DNA from: Eleginops maclovinus
Lineage: Eukaryota > Chordata > Actinopteri > Perciformes > Eleginopidae
Direction of reading: 5' to 3'
Assembly: GCF_036324505.1 (NCBI RefSeq)
Contig: NC_086368.1
Coordinates: 248,001 to 312,000 of the forward strand
Length of the DNA stretch: 64,000 bases
Positions 9,775 to 22,600 of this stretch are shown here, piece after piece. Position numbers and translations under genes: made by a program. The first letter of the stretch is position 1; the number at the start of each line of letters is the position of its first letter. A model generated the notes under the pieces. It saw nothing but the letters and a program-made list of their open reading frames with translations, was not told the DNA's origin and made no database searches.

Positions 9775-12700
9775 CATTCAGCCCAGGTTTATTGGAAACT
9801 TCAAAATCATCAAAGTTATAAATCTGCAGCAGTCCGACTGAGTTTGCCCCCGCACATGAAAATCCAGCCCACCTCCCACGACCCTAGGATTAAACCTGTC
9901 CTGTCTCTCCAACTTTCCCTGGTCTCCCGTGGGTTGCACTTTGATTCTCAGCTTGTTCTTGACAGAAACAATGCACCACAAGTTTTGGAAGAAATATGGT
10001 CTATGTTTATTTATTATTTCTATGGCAGCGCATCTCCATTTAAAGCCACAGTCACAGAATCAGCACTATTGTAACAGGGCTGAAATAGAGGGGGATGAGG
10101 CATGCTACAATGGTAGATCTGTTAGGTATTTTGAGCAAAACACTTCAGAGACATGTATAGATATGGCCCTTTAATATGTTGTTCAAATATTGTATAATAA
10201 CTGACCTTTAAGCTCAGGTCTAGACAGATTTAGACTTGGTGAATTTATCCCCATATTGCTCAATTTACCTTAATTCATTTTTATTTATTTTTTACTCAAA
10301 TTTTCATGGCCCGTTGTGATAGATGCATTATTTTCATGTTGATATCCTGAAGTAAAGGTTAAATCTCACGGAAGGACAAACTGATACTGTCACAGCAAAT
10401 GCCTATTGTCAATGTAAAATAGAAGTTAGGGTCAATTGATCCAGTGGAATCAATTATTCAGATCTTCAGGGGGAATTCAAACACTGGTTAACAAGTCAAC
10501 ACATATGTGGTGCTGGAAGTAGATCAACTCCAAACAGGCATTCAGCTGTTCTTGAGCTTTCAATTTCATCACTTGATCTTCCTCTGCTCACAGTGCCCAG
10601 TCACAATTAATTGAAAATGTTTCAATTTCAAAAACTTCTCATCACTCTGTTGTTGACCTTCAAAATGTTTTCGAACAGTTGAGGTGATATAGTAAAATAT
10701 GCTGCATACAGTATCTTTAGTAGTACCATGGAAAATTATACTAAAGAAAAACAATAGAATAGAATACTAGAAACCATGGTAGGCACTGCAAATAGTACTT
10801 TACAGATGGCAAGTGCATTTGCTACAAGACTTGAAAAGGTACATTAGATGAAGTGCTTGGGAGCAAACCAGGGGAGCAAAATGTGTTTATTAGTTTATTT
10901 AATTATTGAAATGTCAACCATTTATTTGTGCTTTACCGTAATATATCATATAAAGCATCACTATAAAATGGATATTGGGTGGTGGGAATGTTTCCCAAAA
11001 GTTCGTCTACAACAATCGAATGACATACTTTGGATAAATGCATCAACATTAATGAGGCCTTTATGAATGATGCTAGTAGGAAGTTGAAACGTTGAGTTCT
11101 CTGTGAAAGAGCCTCGATGTTGCTCTGAGTGAAGCTATTTGGCCAGCTGCCTTTTGAAAACTTCATTCTATTGATGCAATGTTTAGTCCTGGAATGTTTT
11201 GTCTTGATTATTCTGGGAGCAAAGTCCTTTTCTGTTGCTCAGAATGAAAACGTTCTTGACATCATACCCTTGCAATTGTAAAGCCCCCTCCTTGCTTTTG
11301 TCTCATTTGCTATTTCCCCCAAAAAATAGCATCCAAATGTTATCTGGGTTTTGCATGGTTACCATTTTGTAAATGGGCAGTCTGGCCTCCTAATGAGACG
11401 AAGAACATTTTTTGGGGGCACAGTTTGGTTGTTGTAGCAACGTTATAGAAGAGTGAATGAAGCTGATGTCAGTGTAATCCATCAGCCAGCAGCTCCCCAC
11501 ACCCACACACAATGCTGTGACAACCCTTGATCTCACCCACTTCACCGTCATTTCTCCATATAAAACTTGTCAGTCCACAGGCATACAGTACATAAAAAAA
11601 CAAATCATAGTTTCTAATGCTTAAAAATTAGGTTTGAATTGTAGATCCCTAAAAAAACAAAAACATATTTAACTTCTCGAGAAAGAGACACAAGAAACAA
11701 ATGATAGCTGAGTTATACATGTTAGGCTAACGTTGGTGAAACAGCAGCTAGCCTGGAGGTATCTTTGGTTCTCTGTCTCTAACAAAGCAAGGTGACAGAG
11801 TTTCTTGAAATGGGTTACAGATTACTGTGGCAAATTTTATTAGAGCTTTATCCTGTTCTGCTTCTGAGGAAAAAAATACCCATTATTCAGACAGTGTCAG
11901 TGGTCAGTAACTGAACAGTTAAACTTGCTAAGGGAAAATATCTTAAATAGAGATAATAGACATAGAAAAAATAAATCAAAAAAACAATACATCATGTTTT
12001 TACAAAATATATTCTGCCAACTACAATAAGAGGATTTTTGGTCTGGAAGCTCACGTTTTCCCATCGCTTAAAAAGTCTGTTCGGTCACAAACTTCGAGAC
12101 ATCTAGCAGCAACATGTGAGTGGGGATGGGGGACAGAAACGAGAACAATATCATAATTTACCAGGAGTAGTAGTTGAATGTTTTTTTTCCATGCGCAATG
12201 CACATACAACACACTGAAGAATTTCAGTTTTTAGTTCCAGTGTATACGTTTTCTTGTTACAACAACTTCAAACATTACCAGATTTTATTGTGTGACTTGC
12301 GAAGCCACATACTCTAGTAGTCAACATACTTATATCATCTTAGTCTCCTTTTTCCACCACAAATGTTTATTTGCTACATGTCCGGCAGCATTGACACGAA
12401 ACACACAAAAAACACATCAAAACGTGCAAAATGACCGGGATCGATGTGCTATGTCTTTTATTAGAGAAGCAATTTTCGCGCATAGGAATGAAAGGGAAAT
12501 CTATTTGAACAGAGTCCCAAAATAACTCACTTTGAATCCATACAGATTCCGCCTAATTTAACAAAGAACAAAAATTACAAGTTTAAACAGTTCTTGAGAC
12601 TATGGACTTAGATTAATTGGGTATTTTTTGATAACTAGTATGGTTCTCCCGTAGTCGCAGCTTACGTTTTGTGAAAATGTTATAATGGGTGTGTACGGAA

Positions 12701-13729
12701 GAGCTCCTTAAGACTTAAGAGTGGGTTACACCGCGGCTAGAGGATAGAAGAGCTGTTGCTCGGCCGGCCACAATTTTCACTCTTCATACATAATTTGATG
12801 ATCATAATGTAGAGAAATGTATCACGGTCGCACCGATATGCTCATTTAATCAAACGGACTTACACATATAGCAAACACGAGAGTCATCAGGTGTGTTCAT
12901 CTGGTACCCTAAATAGTCTGGGTAGGATAATTAGGTGATTGGAGTTAGAGTCTTTTACTTAGAAGCAATAATGCAGCACAATATTGTCAATACATTCTCT
13001 GACAGGCGGTTTCTCATTTACTGGCAGAGCATTGACGTGGAAACACTTTGATTTTTGAACACACCTGTTAACTATATCCAGCCCTGAACAATGCTGGGGC
13101 TACAGATTGGAAAAATTGAAATAGTTGTTTAGTTTTGATGTATTTAAGTTGTCTAACTGTTTCTTAAAAGCCTGGGAAAACAAGGTAAAATGTAATTAAA
13201 GTTTATTCAGATTTTAACAGTAATACATATATGTTTTTATTTTTGTATTTCTGGATATTCTTTGTTGTACCTTAACAAAACATCTAATGCTATTAATTAT
13301 TACTCAGCGGGGGTGATGTTAGCATCGAGACGCGCACCCAAGTTTCAGTCACAGTCAAAATGTCTCAGAATTTTCTAGTTAACAATAACAATTCTAAATC
13401 ATCAGTAGTTTTTCTATAATCATTTTGAAAAAAGGCAATCCCTGTTTTAGGAGAATAATGCCAATATGGCATGACTACACTGCAGAGAAGACACGCCTGG
13501 GGCTTGAAAGGGCATTCAAATGATAACATAGCAAAGCACATTGATACACTGTAGTGGCAAATGTCCATTGGTATCAGAATAATATAAGCCACACAATAGA
13601 GGCACTGGTTTTGGAGATTTTTGCAATGCCGAGTCCACAAGGTAGTAAATCAGCACATGTGTATCAACCACAGAGAACACTTCTTCTGAAATACATTGTG
13701 TTGTTTAGACAAACATCCAATACATATTT
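9775..13729. other. wnt7a 3' flank and putative 3' UTR, no other gene
   Basis: The stretch downstream of wnt7a has no supported gene and almost no recognisable transposon. Minus-strand AATAAA hexamers (TTTATT on plus) at about 13202 and 13237 could serve the wnt7a transcript. Parts of 10.4-11.6 kb and 12.7-13.1 kb are not low-complexity and could hold conserved regulatory elements, but sequence alone does not show this. Confidence 0.4.
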
Positions 13730-16700
13730 CTATTTACAGGTGTACACCTCTGTCCTCTCACTGCAGGTGTTGCATTTCACATAGCAGCACCACAGGAATT
13801 TGCAGTTGCACTGCCATACACGCGAGTACTGGTGTGTGTTATATCCTCGTCCACAGCACATGAGGTCGCAGCTGTTGGGATGCTGAGCCGTGTTGTTGCA
13901 GAGGCGGTCCTGTGTTCCCAAACTGCCGGTCAGAGGGTCAGCTTCGCAGTAGTTGGGTGACCTCTCAATGTAAACCAGTTCTGTGGCCATGGGCTTACGA
14001 TAAGAGTGGGGTTTTTTTATCTTTAAAAAAGTGGGCTGCTTTTTGCGGCTGGTTCGTACAGGCTCCACATGCACAGCCTTGTTGTATTTGTCTTTGAGCA
14101 TGTATCCCAGCTGACGGAACTTAGGGAGTGTCGTCCAGCAAGTCTTGGTGGTGCAGGATCCAGACACACCGTGGCACTTGCACTCCAGATGCATGTTCTT
14201 CTCCAGGTGCTACAATATAGACAGAAGGTTTTAAAAAGGCAAGGTTTCAACGTTTTTTTTAAATAAAAAGAGAGTTCCTCAGTGCTACAAAAATCCATTC
14301 ATATTTACATTTTTTGTTAAAACCAAACGGTCTCCTTCATAAGATCTTTGTCTAATAAAATGTGTTGTCTAAGTTGTTTTCAAAACTGAAGAAGACACTA
14401 ACCATATTTCTAACAGTTCATTTGTTGCTATCTTTCCAAAATGTGCAAGTAAAAAACACATGAGTTTACAGAAATATTCAGTGTTAAATACTACATGAAT
14501 AGTTGGAACAGGTTGAGACAAAGGTGTTCTAGCATTCAAATGGATGTAAGCATTCCAGAGATCACAGAACCTTTACGTGATGTGTCCCATGGCAAGTAGC
14601 TATGGAAGTGCCATTATTTTCAAAGAAGCATTTGCATGGAAACCTTTAGGTTAACCATGACCCTGGAAATGGAAATAACTAGTGTATTTACAGCTTCTTT
14701 TAAGATCGCTCTCTTCCAACATTATTCAATATTTACTTCTTCGTTATCACCGATTAGATTCCTGCTTTGTCAAAGATCCCTTAATGTTTATCTTCATCCT
14801 TGGCTAGACTGATCTTCAGATGAATATCTATCTATACAACAATAGTCCTGAAAAGTCACCTCTTCAAAATCAGCCTTTCATTTCTAATATGCAGGTCAGG
14901 AATGAGCCCTGAATGGCAGGCTGCCCACTCGGAGTAAACCTTAGCAATCCCTAGTTAATGATAATTAACATATAACTCATCCCATGACTTCCATGCAGTG
15001 AAGTAGACACATTTTGGAGCACTCTGATATGAAAATGCTACCAGTACTGGCCCAAGATCAGCTCTAGTGATCAACAAGTAGAACAGATATTCTTGGACCT
15101 GTCTTGGTTTTATAATACTTATTCTTCCATATTTTAATTGAAAGTGTCCTGTTTTAGGTGCTCCTCTGAAACGGCATGCTTCAGGCGTGCACACCCTCAC
15201 CAAGAAGTGGTCAGGGAAGAGCTATTGTGGATAATTTATTATGAATAAATATTTTATATTTTATCACTCAATCAAAGTTTTAATTGTTCTAAAAGCATGT
15301 ATGGTAAATGATTAAATGTCAGGTCATTATCCTAAAAATTATATACAGGAGATTTTTGGAGCTGTTAAAATAAATCTAAAATCCTACCTTGCGTCCCACT
15401 TCATTGTTATGTAAATTCATGAGCGTCCTTGCATTTTGCTTAATCTCCCGTGCGTCCACAAACACCTTAGAGAAATCCAGGCCATATTGAGCATCTGCAG
15501 AGCAGCCACCCCACTTCCAGCCATCCCCCTGGTTGTAAAGACCCTGCTTCTCCTTGTTGCAACCACAACCGCTCAGGCTTCCCTGGGTGCAGGCCGCAGT
15601 CACTGCTTGAGCCACACCAGCAGCAATGACAGCGTAGGTGAAAGCAGCCTCCTTACTGCCTGCGATAAAGAGAACATTAATTTGAATCACCATTTCTAAC
15701 AACTAAACAAAACCTGACAAACCAGCTATAGTGTCCAAATCGTTCAAAAATGACATGAGACAACTCATGTCCAATACCTTAATCAAGCTCTCTTAAAACA
15801 GATAAACTTCAGAAGGAACTCTGAATCTTGCAGAAAACTTAATGGGGCTGTTGCATTGAAATACACTAAGGGAAGCAGGACAGCTCATAGATTAAAAGTA
15901 AATCCGTTGGAATATTTAAGCATCATATTTGGCCCTTTTCCAAACCGGTGGGACATTGGTACCTTCCCTGTGAAGTGATTCTAGCATGCAGTGCCTCCTC
16001 TACATGGATGGATTTCCATTCCATGAATCTAAATGTTTCAGGTCAACTTTGAAATGTAAATGTCGCCTTTTGGACCATATGTGAAAGCATTAAAGAATTA
16101 CCATAAATTGCGAAACATCTCCTAAAGGTATTTGCCTTTACAATTCATTTTGACCGTTATTTGACTGCAGGACATTTTTTAACCTAGAAGAGAGTACTTG
16201 TCTGAACTTGTAGCTTTTGAAGCAAGTAATGTATTAACATAAAGATGTGGTTTAGCTGAGAGTAGATTGAGAGCATGTTTCTATTTAAGTTATTGAACAG
16301 AAACATAAGGTGAAAAAATGCAATCATACAGTATGTGATTATTATTATGTCATTATTTAAAAAAATATTGGGATGAATAAAGTATATCTTAACCATCACT
16401 GTCATAATTCACTTAATGAATTGTAACAACAAACTAAACTGACCTATGGACCAAACAATTCAGACATTATATAATATACTGTATAAAAACATGTTGCAGC
16501 TAGTACAACAACAATTTCAGCCAATATAAAATAATGTAAAATGAAAAAGTAATATCACATATTATATAATATATCAACAAGATGTTATTTAATTTAATGT
16601 TTATGATACAGGTTGAACGCAAAGGACAAGCAGGTTTGTTTGAAAACGATTTCTTAAATTATTTCCTTAGTCCTGTCTTTGGAGCGACATATTGAGCCTT

Positions 16701-17286
16701 GTTCCACACACATTATCAAATCTGTGGCATTTGGCCACCAACAGCTGTCTGAGATTCAGACTTACAGACATTATTTATTCAATATGACATAACAAACATG
16801 GGTTTGCTCAAATAATCAATGCATGTTTCCTTGTTTAGATGTAATCAAGAGCAACATACCTACTCTGAGCTCCTTTCCGAACACTGTCCTCTCAGCCAGT
16901 GCCGAGCAGTTCCAGCGGCCGTGTCGGAACTGAAACTGGCACTCATTGATCCCCATTTGCACCCCCTCCCCGATCACGACTATGGCGTCGGGTCTGCTCT
17001 GACATATAGTCCGCTGACGGGGGGCCAGGCCGGGGATTTTATTACAGATGATGCTTGCTCCCAGTGCAACCACCGACGACAGACCCCTGCGGTGAAGGAA
17101 GTCACAGGTAGAAAGCATCTTTTAGATATCACATTTAAGAAACAGTCCAAAACATGTATTGTATTTGTTGTAACAACTAAGTTCCGCAATACCTGGATCA
17201 CACCCCTTAACTCACCCGATGTTCAGATAAAACACTCCAAGGCACATGAAAAAATTGAAAACCCAGCACCAAGTCTTCCTACCCAT
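13730..17286 (-). CDS. wnt7a: Wnt7a secreted signalling ligand, complete four-exon gene
   Basis: A secreted, lipid-modified Wnt ligand that binds Frizzled/LRP receptors. Coding exons, in gene order: 17286-17216, 17086-16860, 15659-15388 and 14209-13730. All junctions are GT-AG and the phases agree; the sum is 1050 nt, giving 349 residues, the length known for WNT7A. Residues 1-24 form a hydrophobic signal peptide ([17 protein letters not shown]). Exon 2 has [20 protein letters not shown]; exon 3 has [19 protein letters not shown] and [13 protein letters not shown]. Exon 4 has CHGVSGSC, with the acylated serine at residue 206, and the cysteine-rich end ...[26 protein letters not shown] fits Wnt7a better than Wnt7b. 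Whether it is wnt7aa or wnt7ab is not decided. No breaks are seen. Introns are 129, 1200 and 1178 bp and look transposon-free. Confidence 0.96.
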
Positions 17287-17600
17287 GGTGCCGCTCAGCC
17301 AGGAGTAATGCTCCGACTCCTCTCTACCGAGCCCCGCGGGATGCCCATCTGCTCCCAGCGGCACTCTTGAACGAAGCTCCTCCGGACACCCTCACCTCGG
17401 GGGAGGGGGGCTGTCAGCAGCAGCTCTGTGAGGGCGTGTTATGTGGTGAGGCTGAGCAGCAGGTTCACTCCGCTTGAACAATTGCGGACAGCCTCTTATC
17501 TGCTGCCCCCCGATCCCAAGTGGTCTCTGCAATGGCCCTTCTGAACCCTCATCTCCATCAGATCTCATGTCACGTGATGTCAGCAGCGCAGTGCATATCT
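17287..17600 (-). promoter_or_regulatory. putative wnt7a 5' UTR and promoter region
   Basis: GC-rich DNA directly upstream of the wnt7a start codon, with a G-rich tract (17399-17410) and repeated GCAGCAG. No TATA box stands out, as is common for developmental CpG-type promoters. The transcription start is not identifiable from sequence. Confidence 0.4.
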
Positions 17601-17961
17601 TTATGCTTCAACACAAAATACAATATATTGACTTGCTCTATGATTACTAACTCACTGCATTTTCTTTACAGAATAGAATAATAGCTTTGATACTAAAAAT
17701 ATAATCATCTTATAAAATTTGATGAAATGGCAGTCTATAATTAAAACACCAAATAAATAAGTTACAATTAGTTTCAGTTTGACTAGCTGCAACTTTAAAA
17801 TGTTTTTCAGGATTCTGCTTTAATTAAAAAGAATCCCATAATATTATGTTATTCATTTGTAATGATCTATTCCAGTGTTTCTCAAACTTTTTCAGACCAA
17901 GGACCACTTAACCAATAAAAAAATACTCACGGACCACCTAACTCCCCAATATCCCAAAACA

Positions 17962-18110
17962 AGATTCAAGAAGCTTTATTAATCCCGAGGGAAATTGAGG
18001 TGCAACAGTTCAATACAAAGAAGGAAGGAGAAATATACAATAAATATAACTAAATATACACCAAATATAACTAAATATAAACTAGAATAAATACAATAGG
18101 CCTGCTTACT
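17962..18110 (+). repeat. SINE/LINE-type tail (TTTATTAATCCCGAGGGAAATTG family)
   Basis: Contains the motif CTTTATTAATCCCGAGGG followed by AT-rich ATATAACTAAATATA repeats. Related tails occur at 25769 and 48174 (AGAATCAGAA then TTTATT). This tail is widespread in fish genomes as the 3' part of a retroposon; the exact family is not determined. Confidence 0.5.
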
Positions 18111-18527
18111 ACTCCAATAGTATATTACAAATTACAGCCTAATAATAACAGCTTTATGTGACCTTCTCTATATCGCTCGTTCACACATTAAATCAACAAT
18201 ACAAATAGGCTACAACTACGGATTCTACAAGCATTTCGTTCACATGCGATTTAAACGGTAAATGCGGATAGATTTTACACATCATATAAAACATAGACTA
18301 CATTTATTACTGAGTTTATGTCCGAGCGAACAGAGAGATACGCAAAATGCACCGCATTTAGTACGACACAAACTTCTGCTGTGTATTTTCAAAAATAAAA
18401 TACAGTAAAACTATGTTTGCAGGCCCAAGTTTAACAAGAATTTAACAATAAACACAAGGTAATTATTTACACTGTTACATTTACAAATAGCATTGTTTAC
18501 TCACTCATACACTGCGTGTCTCTGTTG

Positions 18528-20590
18528 CTACCTAATGGGAGAATGGTGCTGCTTGTGCTGAGACATCAGTGAAACAATGTCTGGATCCAAACTGGAGAGT
18601 TTTAGTCTCATATCACAGATCCCACATATCACATTGATCCTGTTACGCTGCTTTGTTTTCAGACCAACAAGTGTAGAAAAACCAACTTCACAGTTGTAGG
18701 TGGTTGGAAACGGCATCAACAGTTTCAGAGCAGCGTCAGCCAGCTCTGGGTGCTCAGGCTGGACGTGGACCCAAAAGTCCGTCAAGCTTTTCTCTCTGAA
18801 AGTCGTCCTCAGTGTCCCATCAGATGCGATGTCCACAAGGCTGTCAACCTGTCTCGATGGGAGCTTGGAACTGATAGTGTTCGATGTGCGTTTTGTCCCC
18901 AAATGGATTCCTGATCCACTCATAGCCTGCATCTAGTTCTGGGAAATATCTTCCCAGCTGAAAGTGAAGGCCTTGCAGATGTTCCTTGAAGGCTGCAACT
19001 GTGCCGCCGTCCAGCTCTTCATCTGCGGCGAGGAGAAAATCCACAAGCGTCGGAAAACAGTCAAACTCCTGGCGATCCAGACGGACACACCACAATTCCA
19101 TCTTGAGGCATGGCTTTAATTTTGTCCTGCACATTGAAGGCGGTGACGGCTTTTCCCTGCAGCGCTAAGTTCAAAGCATTGAGTGTGCTAAAGACATCGG
19201 CCAGGTATGCCAATTTTGAGAGCCACTGGAAATCATGCAGTCTGTCATACAGTTCATCAGTATGATGCAAGAATAACATCACCTCATCGCGCAGTTCAAA
19301 TAGACGGGTGAGAACTTTCCCACGCGACAGCCAGAGAACTTCAGTATGGAAAAGCAGTTTTGTGTGTTCACTTCCCATTTCATCACACAGAGCTTTAAAA
19401 AGACGTGTGTTCAGTGCTTTGGTTTTTATTGTATTAACAATTTTCACAGACTCGTCCAGTACTGATTTGAGGCATGGTGGCATTTTTTTCACAGCCAGCT
19501 GTTCTCTGTGAATGCAACAGTGTGTTGCTCTGGCGCAAGGTGCAACTGCGCGTATGCGCGCTGCCAGTCCCTTGTGTTTCCCAGTCATTGCAGTTGCACC
19601 ATCTGTGCAAATACCAACACATCGTGTCCAGTCAATATTATTCTGCAGGATGAAATCATTGACTGAGTCAAAATGGCTTCCCCTGTGGTGTTGGTCGGAA
19701 GGGAACGACAAAACAGAAATTCATCCTGCACACCGCCATCATAAATGTACCTTACAAAACACAGCAGATTTGCCTCATTCACGATATCAGTTGACTCGTC
19801 CAGTTGCAGTATGAAAAACTGGCTTTGGCGTAAACGTGTGATCAGCTGATCTTTCACATTTTCGGCCATGGCAGTTATTCGCCGCTGGACAGTATCATTG
19901 GAGAGGGGGACCCTGTTAATTTCGTCGCTTGCTTTCTCCCCAAACAATACATTAGCCATAACCTTGGCAGCTGGTTTGACTAAATTCTCACCTATCGAAT
20001 GAGGTTTCCCTGTTTTTGCGATGAGAAGGGATACCCTGTATGATGCCTCTGTAGCCTTCGCATTTTCCCCCGTCTCAAAAAAATGTGAGGGCGCCTTCGT
20101 CATGTGTTTTTTAAGTTCATCACGTTTTCTCTCAAACAATGCTAAAGGTTTCCCGATGTAGGCTAATCCTTGTGTTTGCTCTAAAAAATGACGCTTGAGC
20201 TTGGCGGGTTAGCTCATTAGCCAATGATTCGTAGCACAAAACACAGTGTGGATTTGGATCCCCTTCATCTCCAGTCCAGAAAAATCCGAATTTTATGTAG
20301 TCGCTGTGATATTTTCTCTTCACTTTAGCGCTGGACTTTCCGCGATCAAGCCGAGTTTCACAGCTTTCAGCCGGGTGGTGGTTAGACGGCGAACCGCTCT
20401 CCTGGGACTCAGTAACGCACACAAAATCACTTGTCGCTGCAGCTGAACCACTTGTAGTTGCTGGATCTCCTGCATCAGGGCGATACACCTTGACTGTCAC
20501 GTCAGATTTGTCATTTAATTTTCTTTTATCTGACCCTGTCTTTTGCCATCGATCCATCTTGTCAGTTGACAGCTCAAATTGACCGCGCAA
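18528..20590 (-). pseudogene. hAT transposase, ZBED5/SCAND3-like, frameshifted (hAT C)
   Basis: Related to the intact protein of hAT A. From the N-terminus: MDRWQKTGSDKRKL, a BED finger with HCVLCYESLANE, then a frameshift near 20210. FERKRDELKKHMTK and the LQLDESTDIVNEA core follow, then a frameshift near 19690. CTDGATAMTGKHKG and HCCIHREQLAVKK follow, with further frameshifts near 19100 and 18890. The C-terminal dimerisation motif LLMPFPTTYNCEVGFSTL lies near 18690. At least four frameshifts make it non-functional. The start at 20590 precedes the likely family start (MDRW, near 20557). Confidence 0.85.
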
Positions 20591-20610
20591 ATCATTTATG
20601 ACGTAAGATC

Positions 20611-20655
20611 GTAACCTACGTAGCTACGTAGCTACGAACCTACGTAGCTACGCTA
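20611..20655. repeat. short tandem repeat, CTACGTAG
   Basis: Repeats of ACCTACGTAGCTACG inside the upstream end of hAT C. This may be a subterminal repeat or simple expansion. Confidence 0.7.
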
Positions 20656-20819
20656 CATCTATGCTACACTCTATACTAGTCATTTTAAGACAGTTTGAGA
20701 AACACTTTAAACTTATAATATATTAATTTCAAATGTGACATTTTACCAAAATACTCACGGACCACTAGGAGTTGCTCCCGGACCACCAGTGGTCCGCGGA
20801 CCACTCTTTGAGAAAGACT

Positions 20820-21876
20820 ATTCAATCATTGAAGGAGCCATTCAACACAATTAAGGTTGACTATAACACCATCTATTGAAACAACTGTGTAACTTTACAA
20901 GTGCAGTTGGTTCCGACCAAAACAAACATGCTGGGATCATAATAATAACAATAACAATAATAATCATAATCATAAGAAGAAGAAGATTTTTTAAATTTTA
21001 AAACATAATTTATTTACATTAGCCTACTATATCATATGTACAGTTGCATACATCTAAAAATCACGTATACCCCTTGATTTGTTTAAAAAAACCAAACAAT
21101 TAATTTCATAAAATGATGTGCAAATTGCAATTTTTCCTCATTTCCGCAGAGCAACACGGCTGTAACTCCCTGACCTTCTGTCCTTCATCGTGTCTCTCTC
21201 GTGTCGCTGATGTACACAGCCAGCTTAACCTCTCCTGATATAAAATTAAGAAGTTGCCACTTCACTTTGTATGTCTTTCTGTAATCTGTGCCAAAAATGA
21301 AAGTGGTTTCAGAAAACTTTTCTCCAAACATACTAAAAACCAGAATTAAGACAGCAAAGGTCTCAACGTTTTTTAACATCTGGCTGTGTTAGTCTTTCTT
21401 TGCTGGTTACCTCTCAGGGACACCTGTTTCTTACCTGTCTGGTTCCCTGTACTCATTACATTTCATCTCATTACTCACTTACTCACCCTGCTTGTACACA
21501 TTATTGGCTTTACTCCTACATTTACTTGGAGTCATTCTTAGATGTGCGTCCTAAACCACCATCTCATAACTACAACCTGTTCACTCTATATATTACTCTC
21601 TTCCCTTGTTTTTTCCGCATAACCCATTCTCTACCGTTTTCTACCATTGACATCATTTTCAACTGTTGCACTTTCCCTGCACAGTTCAATATAGTCTTAC
21701 ATGATTTTATACGTACATTTTTTTAATGAATGAGGTCAATATTATATAGTTGGTGTCAGTAAAATGTATGAACTTAAATAAAATATAGATTAAAATTGTG
21801 TTACGATGTCTAACGTTACTGATAAGTAACGTGTTTCCTGCCTGGGGAGCAGAAATCTTTGTCCATTGACTCCTTT
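20820..21876. other. unassigned DNA with ATA/AAG simple repeat
   Basis: A simple repeat (ATAATAACAATAA then AAGAAGAAG) lies at 20939-20990. The minus open frame at 21379-21185 has no recognised domain. No gene is supported. Confidence 0.35.
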
Positions 21877-21879
21877 ATA

Positions 21880-22330
21880 CACTTGCCCGGCCAAAAACAA
21901 GGTCACAAGCCTGTGGGGGGCAGTGCTATGATCTGGGGTCGCTGCAGTTGGTCTGATCTAGGTTCAGCAACGTTATATGCCCAAAGAATGAGGTCAGCTG
22001 ACTACCTGAATATACTGAATGACCAGGTTATTCCATCAATGATTTTTTTCTTCCCTGATGGCACGGGCATGTTCCAAGATGACAATGCCAGGATCCATCG
22101 GGCTCAAATTGTGAAAGAGTAGTTCAGGGAGCATGGGACATCATTTTCACACATGGATGGGCCACCACAGAGTCCAGACCTGAGCCCGATTGAAAATCTT
22201 TGGGATGTGCTGAAGAAGATTTTGCCCAGTGGTCCGAATCTCCCTTCAAAAATTAATGCAAGACAGAAACAGATGTTATGACATACAGAAGCTTGTGGAA
22301 ACGATGCCACAGCAAATGCGTGCCGTAATC
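21880..22330 (+). pseudogene. Tc1-like transposase C-terminal fragment
   Basis: The catalytic half of a Tc1/mariner DD34E transposase. [12 protein letters not shown] lies near 21918, [12 protein letters not shown] at 22068-22103 carries the second Asp, and [15 protein letters not shown] near 22170-22212 carries the third acidic residue. The last residues LVETMPQQMRAVIK end at a stop at 22331. A TAG at 22120-22122 and a frameshift near 22260 break it. The N-terminal half and the terminal repeats are not found. Confidence 0.8.
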
Positions 22331-22600
22331 AAATAAATAAATAATATATAATTAATTATAATAAATAATTAAATAAATACATATATAAATAAATATTCTT
22401 ATAAAATAAATAAATATGGTTATGAAATAGATTCTGAAACGAATACATGAGGCAATAAATATATATATAAATGTAAATTTAAATACAAGTTTATTTATTT
22501 CATTGAACTGTTATTTCATAATGACGCATTTATTTATTTCAGGGGACATTTATTTCAAATGCCACATTTATTTCACAGCTCTTTTTATTTCCATTTCTTA
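22331..22600. repeat. AT-rich fold-back repeat (AAATAAATA / TATTTATTT)
   Basis: AATAAATAAAT repeats on the left (22331-22400) face TTTATTTATTTC repeats on the right (22490-22590), so the segment can fold on itself. It looks like a palindromic MITE or a simple repeat expansion. Confidence 0.5.

Larger units (their letters stand above)
17873..20819 (-). mobile_element. hAT element C, decayed
   Basis: Left end CAGTGTTTCTCAAAC; right end CTTTGAGAAAGACT, an imperfect inverted match. GGTCCGCGGACC lies at 20791-20802 just inside the right end. Left flank ATCTATTC and right flank ATTCAATC show only a partial duplication, consistent with age. The transposase lies on the minus strand, and the 3' part (17960-18110) carries a SINE-like tail. 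Confidence 0.8.

Noticed and set aside
16819..17370. 183-codon plus-strand open frame over wnt7a
   Set aside because: Antisense shadow of wnt7a exons 1 and 2.
21185..21379. Minus-strand open frame, 64 codons
   Set aside because: No domain, no start context, no splice evidence.
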